A DNA stretch of 64,000 bases from Stereum hirsutum FP-91666 SS1 (taxonomy: Eukaryota; Basidiomycota; Agaricomycetes; Russulales; Stereaceae), in NCBI RefSeq assembly GCF_000264905.1, contig NW_006763141.1, positions 1,555,512 through 1,619,511 of the forward strand. Reading direction: 5' to 3'. The translations under genes were made by a program, and so were the position numbers. How positions within the stretch are numbered: the first letter of the stretch is position 1; every line of letters begins with the position of its first letter. Under the pieces are notes generated by a model, which was given only the letters and a program-made list of their open reading frames with translations, did not search any database and was not told the origin of the DNA. This document shows positions 46,065 through 58,567 of this stretch, one piece after another.

Positions 46065-49000
46065 GGTAGGGATATGAGCCGGCGGAAAACTTGGAGAAGG
46101 GCGAAGCGAAGAAAATTGAGACCTGTGGGGCTTTTATAGGGTCCTGGCGGGCGCAGATAGTTCAGAACCGGGAAATTGGGGCGTCCACCCATGATACTAC
46201 GTTTAGAATCAGCGGAGAACGAAGCATCGTGGAATGCAAATATAGAGAGGCTCTCGTTGAGAGAGAAATCCTTAGGAACGTACCGTACGACCAATCCTGC
46301 GGCGTGTGGACCTGCCTATCTGGGAGCATCACAGATGCTCTCCTCGCACTTCCCCATTGACTCTCAGCCACGGCCCGAACGCTGTCACGGTCCGATGAGT
46401 GTATGACGCACCACAGCCTTTGACTTTGAGGCACCTCTCGATACTATACGGCATGCAGCCCTGGTATATCATCTTGGTAAGTCAATCTTTCATGTTCGCG
46501 GGGCTAGAAATTGCTGCTTCTACACTTTCACATACAAGTTCAAAATTCCTTAGAAAGAACAAAGTGTATTGAGCGTAATTGTACAGTCCGAATATCCGGC
46601 GCGGGAACGTACTGGTCAAGTCCTGGCACAACTTCGGACGCGGGGTTACCTCTCGCACGAGCGACTCCACGAAACCTCCACGCCTACAACGTCGAGTCCA
46701 CTCTCTCGAGTAAAGTGTCATCTTGCGTTCTAGAGGCCAGGGAACGTTAAAGCATTTGGGGCATTTTCGTCGGCATACGAACGGAGATTTCGCTGGAAGA
46801 GTGCTTCGATGATGTTATGTAAGACGAATGGCCATACGTCCCACCGCAACGGCAGATATCTGTACCAGGACAAAGTTAGGGCAGAAGATTGAAGAACAAC
46901 GCACCACGATGACACCTGAAAAGTGCATGTGAACGTTCGAGGTAGTTGATCATAAGAAGAGGCAAAGTATAGGATCTTCGCTTGAAAAAAAACACTGTAT
47001 ACCCTCAATGTTCGACCACCAAAGACAGCCTCGCACGGAAGCCCAGCACGATATCCTTCCTTCCAGCCCAACACCATCCCAAGACCTCGACACATACAGA
47101 AGAGTCAATAAATTGAAAAATAAATTACCAAAACGTTCGAGCGGTGTTGGTGCGCGCAGATGGCCGACGCCCTGGCAATTATCGTCGGATGCCACGGAAT
47201 GAGGGGAGGGGCAAGGCATTGTACCATTCGTGCGGTTCCGGTCTATAACGAGAGCCGTCCCACCGCGGGTGAAGCGATTGAATTGAGAAGTCATACGTTG
47301 AACATCCTGTGTTTAGGTCGTAAATAGCTCAATCACTCACAGTGATCGCCCGCCAACTACCCAATTCAGGTCGCCGACTACATATTTTCGAAGGAGGAAA
47401 AGCGCGAGGTAATTTGCCCGGAGGTGGATCGATCATGCGAAGCTCTCCGATAGATTGATAATTTCGATGGGTTGTGTAGTCATCTCAAATCCCGTTGAGT
47501 ATGGAAAGTATGATCATATGTTGTGATGTGGAGCGACCGGACAGTACGGACGTACAACACTGGCGCCAAGGAGATGCGTGGCTCCGATGCATATCGCCCG
47601 CGGTTGGAACAGTCGAATTTGACTTTCATGATGAACCCTGGGATATCCTGAAGGGGGCCAAAGCGGCTACCTGAGCAAAAGACCCATGATACTAGCTTAT
47701 TGCTATGCTCACCTCCGTGTAAGACCCTACGTGCATACTTCTTGTAGCATCTTCGAGTCCACGCACCATGTTGCTACTGCCGCGGGGGCCAACGAGTACA
47801 TTTGCGGAAAAGAACTTCATCAAGCTCGCCGTCGATGTGCCCTGACACGGGATCGGGAGACCCAGGACCAACTTCTAGCACTTCTTGATCAAGGCTGCTC
47901 GACGACGAGAGAGGTCCGTGGGAGAGAGTGTGTGTGGGAAGCAGCACTTTTTGTATGGTGCTAACTTTAGAAGTCTCGTACGAGTCTATTCGAGCCTATG
48001 TCATTTTCTTTCGCAGGACCTCATGATATAACAAGAACGATGGGCATCATCCACATAACGGCTCTTTGATCAAAAAGGGAACCAAGTATCTCCAGTTCTT
48101 TCAACGCGGGGATATGCCCACACCCCATATAATATATCGCTTAACGTGAGCAGAAATGTGAGGACTCATATGCCTGCTCCAAGCTATTCTTCAAGGGCAG
48201 GCCTGGACCCTAAGCATGGACAACAGATGGGTGCCGTTCAAGTACATTGCAACACCAGTAGCGTGCCGGACTATTTGCATATACCATGTTGGGCATGGGG
48301 ATAGGCGAGTGTTTTTATAGAGTCTCATAGAGAAAGAGGACAGACCTTGAGGCTCCCTTTCCTACTTCCGTTTCCGCCACGCTGTATCTGACACGCACAT
48401 GCGGCCTGAAGGATAAGGGTAGATGTTGGTCGGATGTTGGATTTCTTAGCCGATGATGATAACATGGCCTGCCGGACAACTCCGACCCGCTCCGATCACT
48501 CCGTAATCCCAAGTGGCGGTGGCAAGTTGGCAGAGAGTACAGGTACTTCGATCAAATTTCACTCGGAGAGCTGAGAGGCAACTACTGTCATATCTCCCTG
48601 ACAAGTGCTGAAAGTGTGCATTTCAGATTATACGCCACCAGTGATACCTGGACCGTGACCAAATTACATGGACTCCTATTTTGTTTCACGCAAGGTTCTA
48701 AGCAAACAACTCCGAGGAGATTCGAGTCCTTATGCATTCAAGGCTAGGCCCACCTGCGGGGGACTTATCCATCAGGGTGGTAGCTCTTTGACCTCATACG
48801 AACACGATCCAACGGCCTTGCCGTAATAGTATCGATTGAGACTGGTGATAAGTATAGAAGACTGGACGTGGCGTAATCTTCCTGCACGGAACTGAAATCT
48901 CAGACAGGACTCATGTCGAACGACCGACAAAACAGGTCATCTATACCTCATGGCAGAAACGCGGTTTAGTGGAGCAGGAGAATCCAGGCACAGTTTGCAG

Positions 49001-51796
49001 TGGGGCGAGGCTTGGAATCGTGGTTCATCTCTTCGGAAAGTTTAGCTATCACATATCTGATCCTCCGTGTCCATTAAGAGCACTAGTCAGGGATTTGGCA
49101 TACAACCTCTAGTCAGTGTACCATAAAGGCAATTCATGATAGTGGTAACCGCCTGTGTATGGGCGGCGGACAACACCTCCGACGTTTAAAAACCTGAACA
49201 GACGCGGCTTCCAAGCTGGACGCACTGGTACCAGAACAACAGTCGGCCGCTTTTTTGATTGCCAGCGTAAGTTATGCTTTTTGCATCTCTCTCTATTCAT
49301 CATGCCCAACAAGACGGAGAGATTGCAGGATCTAGTCAGGAGCTCAGATATATCCCGGATATCGGGGAATATAACGCCTAAAAGATGGCAATCAGCACGA
49401 AAGACAAGTCTGAAATGTTCAATGTGAATATGTTAAGGAGCATCGCTGTCCCGAACAATAATTTTGACCCAGTTGCAGAATACACAACCAAGCCGCTGTG
49501 CAGAGGCGTGCCGTTTGGAAGTGGAAATTAGCTTACTATTCATCTGAGTCAACCTCCGGCACCATGACGTTCCAGTCTATGCCGGCGGTAGAGTCTAAGC
49601 ATAGCATAGCGCCAGATAGACAGCGAAGTAAATCTCGGGCCCACATGAATCTCGTCATATGTGACCGAAGAGGAAGGTTAGTGTGAGATATATATGGCCC
49701 CGAAAAGTGAATGGGATACCGAAAGCCAATCTGGCAATACTTATTTCTGTGCTCCGCGACACAGTACTACGCATAGAGTTGAATGTTGTAAGAGCTGGAA
49801 GCCGCGTCACGTCTCCTGTCGCCTCTGAGAACAAGTGCCTGACGGCTCCGGCCCTTAGAGACGAACTTTAAAATGGACGGCAAAGAGACGGAAGCACGAC
49901 TGGAACAGGGGTGGCACTCACATCATATAGCGAACAAACACTGATCCATATATCCACAATTAGTAAAATCGAACAAGGAATTCGGCCTGTTTTTGACGTG
50001 GCCAATCAGCCTGTAGGTCAAGGATAGGACTATCGCACGAGACATACCTTGTTTCTCTCCTGGATAAGGCTTCGGGAAGCATCTGTCCTAGACCATAGAA
50101 ACAGTCCGCGGCTGTAAACCTTGATACTCCCACCGAGAGACTCGCTGTCCGCGCGGCCAAAGCATCTCCGACTATCTGATACCCCTGTCACCTTCTCTGT
50201 CTGGAAAAGGATGCGAATTTTAGTCTTCATTGCGCACGCCCGAGGAGCTTCTAAAGCCACCCTACACCTCCGAGTTGCGGCGAGACTTTTGAGGCTGAAA
50301 GAGAATCATGGACCCGAGTTCGCCGCTCCAGGAGCACATTGTCGGCTCCTCAGCTCGAATACACCTCGAGAATCGAAGTGGAACGCCTTGATAAGAAGGA
50401 GAAGCGATGTTTATGATAGCAAGAACAGAGTTTGAACGCACCTACTGACATGAAATACCCAATTCCCCGCTTAGCGTTATTGAGGCCGAAGATGGTTCAG
50501 CACCCTAAGAGAGCCGTGGAGCGAAGTATTCAACGAAGGCTGCCTTGAAGAAGCAGGATGGGGATAGGGTGCCGATAGTTACCTACTCGAGCAGCGAGTA
50601 CGTTGGGCGGAAGAGCATAATAAACGTCCTAAGAGGAGCTATGTGGCAGGAGACTCGTCGGATGGCGAGCACACCACATGTTGTCAAGTAATAAGACATT
50701 GCGATGGAAATGGGAAGCCCATGGGAATCAATGGAAGAAACCCAAGGGAAATGGTTCAGCGAAGGATCCGACATCACCAGATGCTTTCGTGAACGCAACA
50801 CATTAGAAGAAGTCGTTCTCCCAGATCTTCGTCGCAGCGCTGACCATGATACCTAATCCATTTTCCGTAGAAAGTCACTGCTGTTAGTCGACAGACAGAA
50901 ACAGTAATACGTCATACAAGATCAAGGATAGAAGTCGTGGTGACGCTTGTTGACATGGACGAAAGCCTATTCTTGTGAAGAGTGGGCTTACAGGTTTATA
51001 GAGTACAGATCTCACACCATCTTCGATCCATGGTTGAATACACGATGAGTCAGATCGTCATGATCAGAGTGCAAAAGATGACGGAGAAGAGACGCATACA
51101 TCCGAGAGGCGGTGACGATCTAAACTATGCGATGACACGGAAGATTTCCCAGTATAAACTGACGACTAGGTCAGAGAGCCGAGTATAGTCCTGATGAAAA
51201 GGTAATTTTAACCCAACGCCCAAGAAAAGAGGACACGTTCTTGACGAAGAACTGTCGTTGACGTACTGCCTATCCGTAGGGTACTAAGTCTACGATATCA
51301 GTAAGGAACGACGGCTCACCATGGGCACACGTAGGTTCGTCACGAATATAGGCCTAGATTCTGGAGAGCTATTTTTGTGGGGCACTATGAATCAGACTCA
51401 AGTTATATCAGGATCATCAAGGTCAGTTACGCGGAAGAGCAACGGAAGAGCGAGCGGCGAAAGCTAAGTTACGAAGCTACTTATTTTGTGATACACCACT
51501 GACAAAATACCGAGTTCGGTTTGGGAGTACTAGCATATATCAGGAAGATGAGAAGTTATGTCTGTAAAACCGGAATGCACTGAAAACAAGTTGCGGAATG
51601 ACTGCCACTGGTGGTTTTGGACAAAAGGTTGCCTCGTGATACGAGTTTATCACGATTTCAAGCTCCGACTATCAGCACTTCACCGCGTTTGCCCGATGGG
51701 GATGTGGCGCCGTGTGGCGCCTGAGATTCGACCACAAAACGTGTACAGAAACCCCGTTCGTAACATGACCACATAATTCGACATAATCCAACCAAT
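46065..51796. other. 5.7-kb gene-poor stretch, possible decayed gene remains
   Basis: Only short frames on both strands. The best protein-like piece is on the reverse strand at about 50045-50180 (A-A-R-T-A-S-L-S-V-G-V-S-R-F-T, C-F-Y-G-L-G-Q-M-L-P), with donor and acceptor-like signals but no partner exons. The reverse frames at 46482-47294 include one good intron-like segment (branch CCCTAAC near 46880) but no domain. I see no transposase, tRNA or clear repeat. Confidence 0.4.
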
Positions 51797-51797
51797 C

Positions 51798-51892
51798 TAA
51801 TGTTATTCTAAGGCCTCACATCGACATTTAATGTTATTTTGAAGCCCCCCCCGTCAACAACTAATGTTATTCTGATGCCTCCCATCGACATT
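51798..51892 (+). repeat. three tandem copies of a 31-33-bp repeat
   Basis: Units begin TAATGTTATTCT/TT and end CATCGACATT (copies 1 and 3) or CGTCAACAAC (copy 2): 51798-51828, 51829-51861 and 51862-51892. The third copy abuts the stop codon of the truncated MUS81 gene. Confidence 0.85.
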
Positions 51893-53025
51893 CAAATCTT
51901 TCGCCGCTTCACAGGCTCTGCTCTCCTCCTTGCAGCAGCCATCCTCGCCAACTCATGGTGTGGAACCTTTTTTCTCTTCTGAACCGGAACATATTCCTCC
52001 TCCTCCTCCTCCTCCTCCTCCTCCTCCTCCTCATCTGTTTCCGGGGCCTTCCTCTTCTGCTGCGCCCTCGACTTGACCTCGATCTCAGGCTCGTCGGAGA
52101 GGAATACGGGCTCGATCTCCGAGTCATCCGAGACCTCGATAGGTCCCTTCTTCGCCTTGGCGGGTGTCGCCTGAGGAAGCCTTTTCGGGAGGGGACGACG
52201 AGCGACTTTTTTGCTGCGACGAACGGCGTTGGGCCTTCCACCCGGGGGGGCCCAGACCTCATCCTCGGGGAGCAGGTCCTCCCGTTCCAAATCGTCCGAG
52301 CCACCCTCTTCCTCTCCCTCATCATCGCTATAGTGATGCCTGCTGGCAGGTTTGCTGGGAGCGCTACGAGCTTGAGAAGTAGAGGCGGAGAACGTGGCAG
52401 GCCTTGGGTAATCCTCGTTATTGGCTTCGACGATCTTCACAAGGTTCCTCCTGGTACCGGGGGGTAAGGGCTCGGCCTTCTTCTTCCTGGGAGCAGCCTT
52501 CTTGCGAGGAGCTGAACACGAGGGAGTCAAATAGACGGTGGAAATCAGGATCGCTATCAAACTGAAGGGGGAAAAAGGAAGGGCTGACGAGGCTTATATT
52601 CGGGCATAGGGATCCCCCTTTGATCGCAATATTCCTCCAGTTTCTCTGTTAACCTATAGACATCGTAGGAGAGCGTGTCAGAAATGTAATCAACTGGCAG
52701 GAGTGTTATCTATATGATGGTCACTCACCTCTTCACGCAAGTTGGCCCAACCCCATCCAACTTCAAAAGCTCCTTCGGATGCTCGTAACTCTCAGAGCAT
52801 CCTTGCAGCGCCCAGATGGCCTTCTCGTACCCAGTCGCACGAGGAGGACCGCCTCGTTTCTTGTAGTCCTTCTCACTGTGGAATCCTGCAACATGCGACG
52901 ATCGCGACGCGTCGTGTCCCGTTCAACAACAGACACGTTAATAACCCGGTAGCTTCAGCTGGATAAATAATGATACGCGACGCACCTTTCACCCACTTGA
53001 GAAACAGTGGATTTCCACAAGACAT
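51892..53025 (-). CDS. MUS81: N-terminal part of structure-specific endonuclease MUS81, truncated, 4 exons, 293 aa
   Basis: Reverse-strand exons: 53025-52986, 52885-52729, 52653-52589 and 52511-51892, phases joining. The start, M-S-C-G-N-P-L-F-L-K-W-V, and the helix-hairpin-helix region, HPKELLKLDGVGPTCVKRL then E-E-Y-C-D-Q-R-G-I-P-M-P, match the N-terminus of fungal MUS81. MUS81 pairs with EME1/MMS4 to cut branched recombination intermediates in the nucleus. Here the protein continues into a basic/acidic linker with 14 consecutive Glu (a CTC-repeat tract at about 51990-52033) and stops at R-R-K-I. The whole XPF-type nuclease domain (ERK-D motif) and the C-terminal HhH are absent, and no downstream reverse frame supplies them. 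The stop touches a tandem repeat. It is probably a truncated, non-catalytic copy or a pseudogene. Confidence 0.8.
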
Positions 53026-54185
53026 CGCTGTGTAGTTAGATGAACGCGCCCAAAGACGATGGGCAGTTCGGTGGTCGTTGGTGGTTGCGTGTATCGCAGG
53101 CCACCGCGCGACAGAATTTGAATAGGGGCCCTAACGCGGACCGCGGATTTTGCCGTGTGGCACCGATCGAGAACGCTTTGACCCGTATTGCAAATCCGTG
53201 CCACAGTGACATAACGCACCGAAAAAAAAACATGAGGATGAGAACGAGATGCTTTGCTGTCAATGGCACGGACATATCTTGGACATACTCATTGTAACCG
53301 ACGATCCGTTTCTCTCCCAGCAAACATACCGCGTCTTGTAATCTGTCAATCGTCGATAGAGACCGTAGCCCTTTGTACCCGAGTCTCGCAAGCGTAACGC
53401 CAACTTGAACCCTGATTGAGTTGAAGTCTGAGCGTGAGTCTCCAGCTGGGTACGCTCATCCGCGCATGGCGAACAAGGCCGGAGATTCTCTGAGAACGTC
53501 CGAGTTTCAGAGTTGCCACGTCCGAGGTGATAGCAGGGTGAAGATCATGGAAGGCAAATTGAGGGATTGAATTGAGAAGCGGACGCGCACAATGAAGCGT
53601 GGTACTAACTGAGACCTAAAGTGTGCATGAACGGGTGAAGTGTTGGGCGGAGAAAAGCGATACGTGTGCCAAGACGTAAGTTCGCAGTGTCTTGCGCACA
53701 TTGGTGGAACTGTGGCGATATGGAGGGGGAGAGACGGATGTAAAGGAATGTGGTAACATTTGCAAGGTCTGGAAGAGAGGCGCAAAGACGGGGTGACAGT
53801 GACGTAGAATACATGTACGAGGAACGAAAATGGATGAGAAACCGGACAGTGAGTTCGAGATAAGGGCTAGGTTTGATGAGGCCCTGCCCAACGAGGAGTT
53901 CAAGAAAAGGAGAGGAAGCGGTATGGGAGGGAAATGCTCCACGATGATCATCATACCGTCTTTCGACGCAGCCAACCTATGGATAACAACTTGGGAACAT
54001 ATCTTATGACACAGAAACACCATCAGCATACAAAGGTGACATGGGGTACGGAGCGGGAGCAGACCATGAAGGAACGCGCGATTGTGGCGTATGAGTAGGC
54101 GAGGGTATCAAACAAACCTGATACATAGAAAAACTTGTGAATTCTGGATTATATCGTGCACGCTTCATCCCCAGCTCCGCTCATC
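53026..54185. other. spacer left of the HAPSTR1-like gene
   Basis: Holds the MUS81 upstream region and the 3' flank of the next gene. Reverse frames at 53507-54029 lack domains and overlap each other; no gene called. Confidence 0.5.
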
Positions 54186-55473
54186 TTATCTCCTCGCAAC
54201 ACGTTTCCGTTCCCTCCCACCATCCTCTTCAACATCCATGGCGTCCATCCCATGCCCTTGGTTCTGATTGAGAGCTTGTTGAGCGAGAACGTTCCCTCCC
54301 AGCCCAGTGAGTGGCGCCCCACCCCTATATCCCTTCACTCTTTTCCTCCCCGAGCCTGGACCAGACACATTCACGCCAGTCGATGTACCGGCAACCCCAT
54401 TCCCAGCACCGACGTCGGCGGTGGATGGAGCGGCATCCAGCATCATCATCATCGCATGTCGGCGCTTAGCACCAGCCGCCACACTGAGCGTGTCGAAAGC
54501 GCCAGCGCGAGGGTCGATGGAAGGGCTCGCTCCTGCGGAGCTGATGGTATCGGAAGAGTAGGATAGGTTGGAAGGACGGAAGGCAAAAGGTTCAGGGGTG
54601 ATTGAAGGGGTAGGAATGTGTTCGAAGGGGGTAGGAGTGATGGGAGTGACGGCGGGCGGTTCGAATGTGTGGCCTGGGTTGATGGATGGGTTCAAAGGTG
54701 ACGGGTCCTTGGGTTGCGTTGAAGAAATACGTGACTTGGAATTTCGATGTTGAAGCAGGTTTGTTGGTGGGCGAACCGGACTGATGGAGGGAGATGGTGG
54801 CGTTGATTGCGAAGGATTCGGAGTCAACGGCTTCGACGAAGTGGATGCATTTGCCTGATGCAGAACGGCGACGATAATCAATTAGAATTTATTGTCCTCA
54901 AAAACATGGAAGAAGAGTGACTCACATTGTCTTTCCGTTGTTGAACGACAGGCGCGCTGCTTGCCCTGGGCATGGGTTGCTTGACGGCGGGATCAGCAGT
55001 AGCCGAGCGCGACCTTTCCCTATCTCGTTCCTCGTCCTCTTCTTCCTCCTCCGCACGAGCTCTGACAGCCTCGTACCGAGCTTCCACCCAATCCAAGACT
55101 CGCTCAATTGTAGGCATGCCACTCCCACCCTCAGTTTCCGAGTCCGACACGCCTTGCTGAATCATCTGTAGCAGATCCTGGCAAGCAGCAGCATATCCAG
55201 CATTATACGCCCGCTTAGAAGTCGTCCTTGAAGAGCGATACAAAGTCGTTATACTGAGCGCGGCCGCTGTTACAACACCAATACATGGTTAGCGACACCT
55301 GACCAAATAGAAGAGAACAGGAGGAACAAAGGCTATTCACCTTTGAAATTGTTAACTAAGTCCGCCTCGGCCTTGGCCAAGTCGGCGTTGGGAAGTGAGT
55401 TGGCGAGCGTGTTGAGGTTGAGGGACTCCATCGTGGGTGACGACGAGGACGTGGTGGTGGGCGTCGGGGCCAT
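54186..55473 (-). CDS. HAPSTR1/TAPR1-like (DUF4588-type) helical protein with disordered tail, 3 exons, 380 aa
   Basis: Reverse-strand exons: 55473-55341, 55266-54926 and 54854-54186, phases joining to 380 residues. Residues about 15-90 form helices: M-E-S-L-N-L-N-T-L-A-N-S-L, then N-N-F-K-A-A-A-L-S-I-T-T-L-Y-R-S-S and K-R-A-Y-N-A-G-Y-A-A-A-C-Q-D-L-L. This spacing (F-x-x-A-A, T-x-L-Y-K/R, a Gly, then D-L/V-L) resembles the core of the HUWE1-associated HAPSTR1/TAPR1 family, which stabilises stress responses in animals. The similarity is by eye. Then come V-L-D-W-V-E-A-R-Y-E, an E/R-rich helix and a Ser/Thr/Pro-rich tail ending in a basic, NLS-like R-E-R-K-R-V-A-R-R. A nuclear location is inferred. 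Confidence 0.6.
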
Positions 55474-55991
55474 GAAGGGAACTGACACAAACAAGCGCAG
55501 AACTCGTTCTCTCTCCGCTCTGTCGCTTACTTAAGCGCCTCACTGCTTAACGCCACTGTGGCAGTCTGTCCACATTCTACGCTCAAGAGTTTCTGTCTCA
55601 ATTTTATCGGAGCAATAAAATGGTCATGAAAGGCCTTTTTGGTCGTTCTCGCTCAAGAAAGCAAACGTCGGGGAAATCATGATTATCTTTGTCGCCACGT
55701 GGAGAAGCTCGGACTTAGGCGGCACCTGCCGATAACAATTGCTTTTTCCGTCGGTGCCGTTGACCCCTTTGTTCGGTTTTCGATGGAGGGAAGCGGAGCG
55801 CGTCGTTTATGTTGAAAACATTGTCACATCATTATATGGAGCATAAATGGTCTAGAAGTACTCGAGCAGCATGTAAATTGAGCGAAAAGGAATATAAAAA
55901 GTAGTACTCAAGAAATAAGCGTACATCATGCACAAGATAAGTAAAGCAATGAGCAGGTGAGAACAAAGTCCCTCTCTAACCGTCCAAAAGA
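55474..55991. other. spacer between HAPSTR1-like gene and SUL gene C
   Basis: About 520 bp: the 3' flank of the SUL gene and the promoter of the HAPSTR1-like gene. No further feature seen. Confidence 0.5.
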
Positions 55992-57688
55992 TCACCCGCG
56001 CAAAACTTCCATCCCACCCCACTCTAAAACTCTGAACAGCGTCTCATCCGACGCTTTCTCAATATCGACACCAACAACATCGCGCCACATCGCCACATCG
56101 TCGTCCGCGCGCGCTTGCGCTTCTTGCCAGAGATCCAAGTTCCCTTCACAGACACCTTTGAAGAGCATGAATACTCGGGTAGAGACGGCGGGCGCCGGAG
56201 AGATATCGAGTGGCGCTGCGCGTTCGTATGCCGCTTGAGGGACGAAGCGAAGAGCGATGTGGTTGTGTTTGAGGAACGAGGGAAGCCAGTAACTAGAAGA
56301 TGAAGTCGCGAAACGGTTGAATGACAGAAAAGAGGAATACAGGTGGGATAGAACATACGTGATGAAAGAGGTTCGCGCCTCGGTATGCAGACCGAGAGAC
56401 TTGAGCGCTTTATCCAGGTACGGAGTGAGACTAGCGACCGGTAGTACGACCGCGTTGTGGTCGTCGAGATCGCTGGAATTCGGGCAGAAATGTTCGATTG
56501 AAGCGTTCTGACCGGGCAGGGGTGATGGCGGCGGGGAAGGCGGAGCGTCTGAATTGGTACTGTCGATGGTTTCAGCGCAGTTTCGTCCACAGGAATAGAG
56601 GAGCAAAGACTTACTGAGCTTCCCAATACAGGTAAGCGACGTCAAGCCCGGTAGTCTTCTCGGTCAGACTACCGTCGCCATACACGTGTACGTTCCAAGT
56701 GAGTGTTTCATGGCTCAATGCAGTCGATTTGGTTGGTACGATGGGATATATAGTCGAAAATCTCCACGAGGGCACAAGTGAGAGGTTGACCAGAGCATCC
56801 ATCTCTATCGGCGAAAAAAGGTAGATGGCGGGCTTTCCTCCCAATTGCTGCAGGTACACATCCACGTGAATGGGCTCATTCTCGCTCTCCGACCAATCGA
56901 TGTCGCAAACCCTTGCGTTACAGAACAGGCGGCGTCCGTCGTATTGGAGCGTGACACTGTCAGCTTCCTTTCCGATTGTGTGTTCAATATGTTGGCAAAT
57001 GCTTGATATGGTTGCTTTAGGTTTGACTTTCAGATTGACGACCTCGCCATTCGCCAGAGTTGCATGAATGATTCTGCTATATCCGTCGGATTGAGACCTA
57101 TGGCCAAGAGCTGTAATGATATACAATATCAGATAAAGCTTCCGAGAGCGGTGATTAATTCTACCTGAGGAAGGATGAGATAGATGATGATGTGTTTGAG
57201 CTACAGCTGGTAAGATGTTACGATGATGCGGCGTTGTAACAGCGCCTGATTCGTATACTTCGGTCAATGGCTTCCCGAGGACGGACTCAGACAGAAAAGA
57301 CGCATGAGAGGATTCCTCCATTTCAGACCGCACAACATACACAGAGCTGATGGATGCCACAGCCTGCGTCCAAAAACCAGGGTCGATGTCGACCAACTCC
57401 CCCGGGAGCAAGTCGAGTTCATCGCTTTGCAAGATGATGTCCTCCTTGGGTATCGACGGGAAGTGCTTAGCTGCGGCATTCAATGCCTCCTGCGAGAGAT
57501 GCGTTTTGAAGGTAAGTGAAATTGATTTCAGATCTACGAGCTGAGGGTCCTGCTAAATGAGGACTCACGTCGTATGTTTGCGGACGTGTCACGACGACGC
57601 GTTTCTTGCTACCAGGAGCAGCTTTTAGAATGAAACCACTGCTTGATGCAGCGGTTGATATAGAGTTACGCGTAGATGCTTTGGCCAT
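55992..57688 (-). CDS. SUL family member C: SUMO-like Ubl with QLGG, 5 exons, 480 aa
   Basis: Reverse-strand exons: 57688-57569, 57489-57165, 57110-56615, 56559-56359 and 56292-55992, giving 480 residues. The N-terminus is basic (G-S-K-K-R-V-V-V-T-R-P). The conserved L-Q-S-D-E-L-D-L-L-P-G-E-L block is followed by a longer His/Ser-rich linker than in A and B. The Ubl segment starts near residue 161 (R-I-I-H-A-T-L-A-N-G), includes the SUMO-like L-Q-Y-D-G-R-R-L and ends Q-Q-L-G-G (Gly239-240). The C-terminal half begins K-P-A-I-Y-L-F-S-P and ends E-W-G-G-M-E-V-L-R-G. The two last exons are 201 and 301 nt as in A and B. Intron 2 (54 nt) is a multiple of three and open, so retention would add 18 residues. 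It lies on the opposite strand and about 24 kb from copy B. Confidence 0.82.
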
Positions 57689-58186
57689 ATCAGAATGGGA
57701 CCGTCGGGGGAGAGCAACTAGCGAATACCTCGCGTAGAGAGTCGTGGCGAAGAACGAAACCTGGACACCGCGTAAACACCGCGGCGCTGTGACAACTCAA
57801 AGCAAATTTGCAAATCTGTGACGGACGCGACCGTGACTGCTTTTCCTCGCCAGTGCCACTGTGGCCCTCTTGCCTAGCCGGTTCCAGTGACTCTGAGAGC
57901 CAGAACGGAGGATGTATGGCTTCGTTTCGCCTCTAACCTCTTCTAAACTGTCGTCGAGTACGAGGGTTTGAATTAATGTACTCAAACCGATGTATTGATG
58001 ACCATGTCGTGGCAGGTTACGCATCAGTCTGATTTTCATACGGTATTTACGACAAAATATCTCTGGGATGGCACGAACATGGTTCTACCAAACACGCCCC
58101 TGTCCCCGACATATTGTGACCCACCCGACACCTCAACAGCACCGGGATTAGTGGGCAGTACCCCGACGACCGCGACCGGTCTGGGA
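57689..58186. other. promoter-side spacer of SUL gene C
   Basis: Upstream flank of the SUL C start codon, up to the left end of the inverted-repeat element. No gene seen. Confidence 0.45.
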
Positions 58187-58567
58187 CATACTGTACCTCC
58201 CAGACGTTAGGCGATGTCCGGTGTCCCGAGGGGCCTGTCGCGTCGCCTATTTGGGCGCTTGTCCCGGTGTCCCGAGGTTCTTGTCGCCTAGGGTAATATA
58301 TTCGTATTTTCTCGTATTTTCTTCAACAAATAATATAAAATTGTTTCAATTAGTGTTTAGATACAGAACTGCAAGTACCACTGCAGATGGACGTGAAATC
58401 GAGAAAGGTTCGAAGTACTGACCATTTGTACAGGGCCGGGTCACTCTCCCTCGGAGGCAAGGTGACTGGCCGTCGCCTGTGTCCCGCTGTCCCAAGGGTC
58501 CGTCGCCTCCTCACGGGAGTTCCCACGTTACGTAAGCGGTCGTCTAACTTCTGGGAGGTACAGTATG
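58187..58567. mobile_element. MITE-like inverted-repeat element, 381 bp
   Basis: The ends are inverted copies: left CATACTGTACCTCCCAGACG onward (58187-58215) and right 58539-58567, about 26 of 29-31 positions matching. The interior is built of degenerate GTCGCC and GTCCCG words, with no coding capacity. No clear target-site duplication is visible. Confidence 0.7.

Noticed and set aside
51955..52467. 170-codon + frame with a poly-Leu run
   Set aside because: Antisense of the MUS81 poly-Glu tract (CTC repeat).
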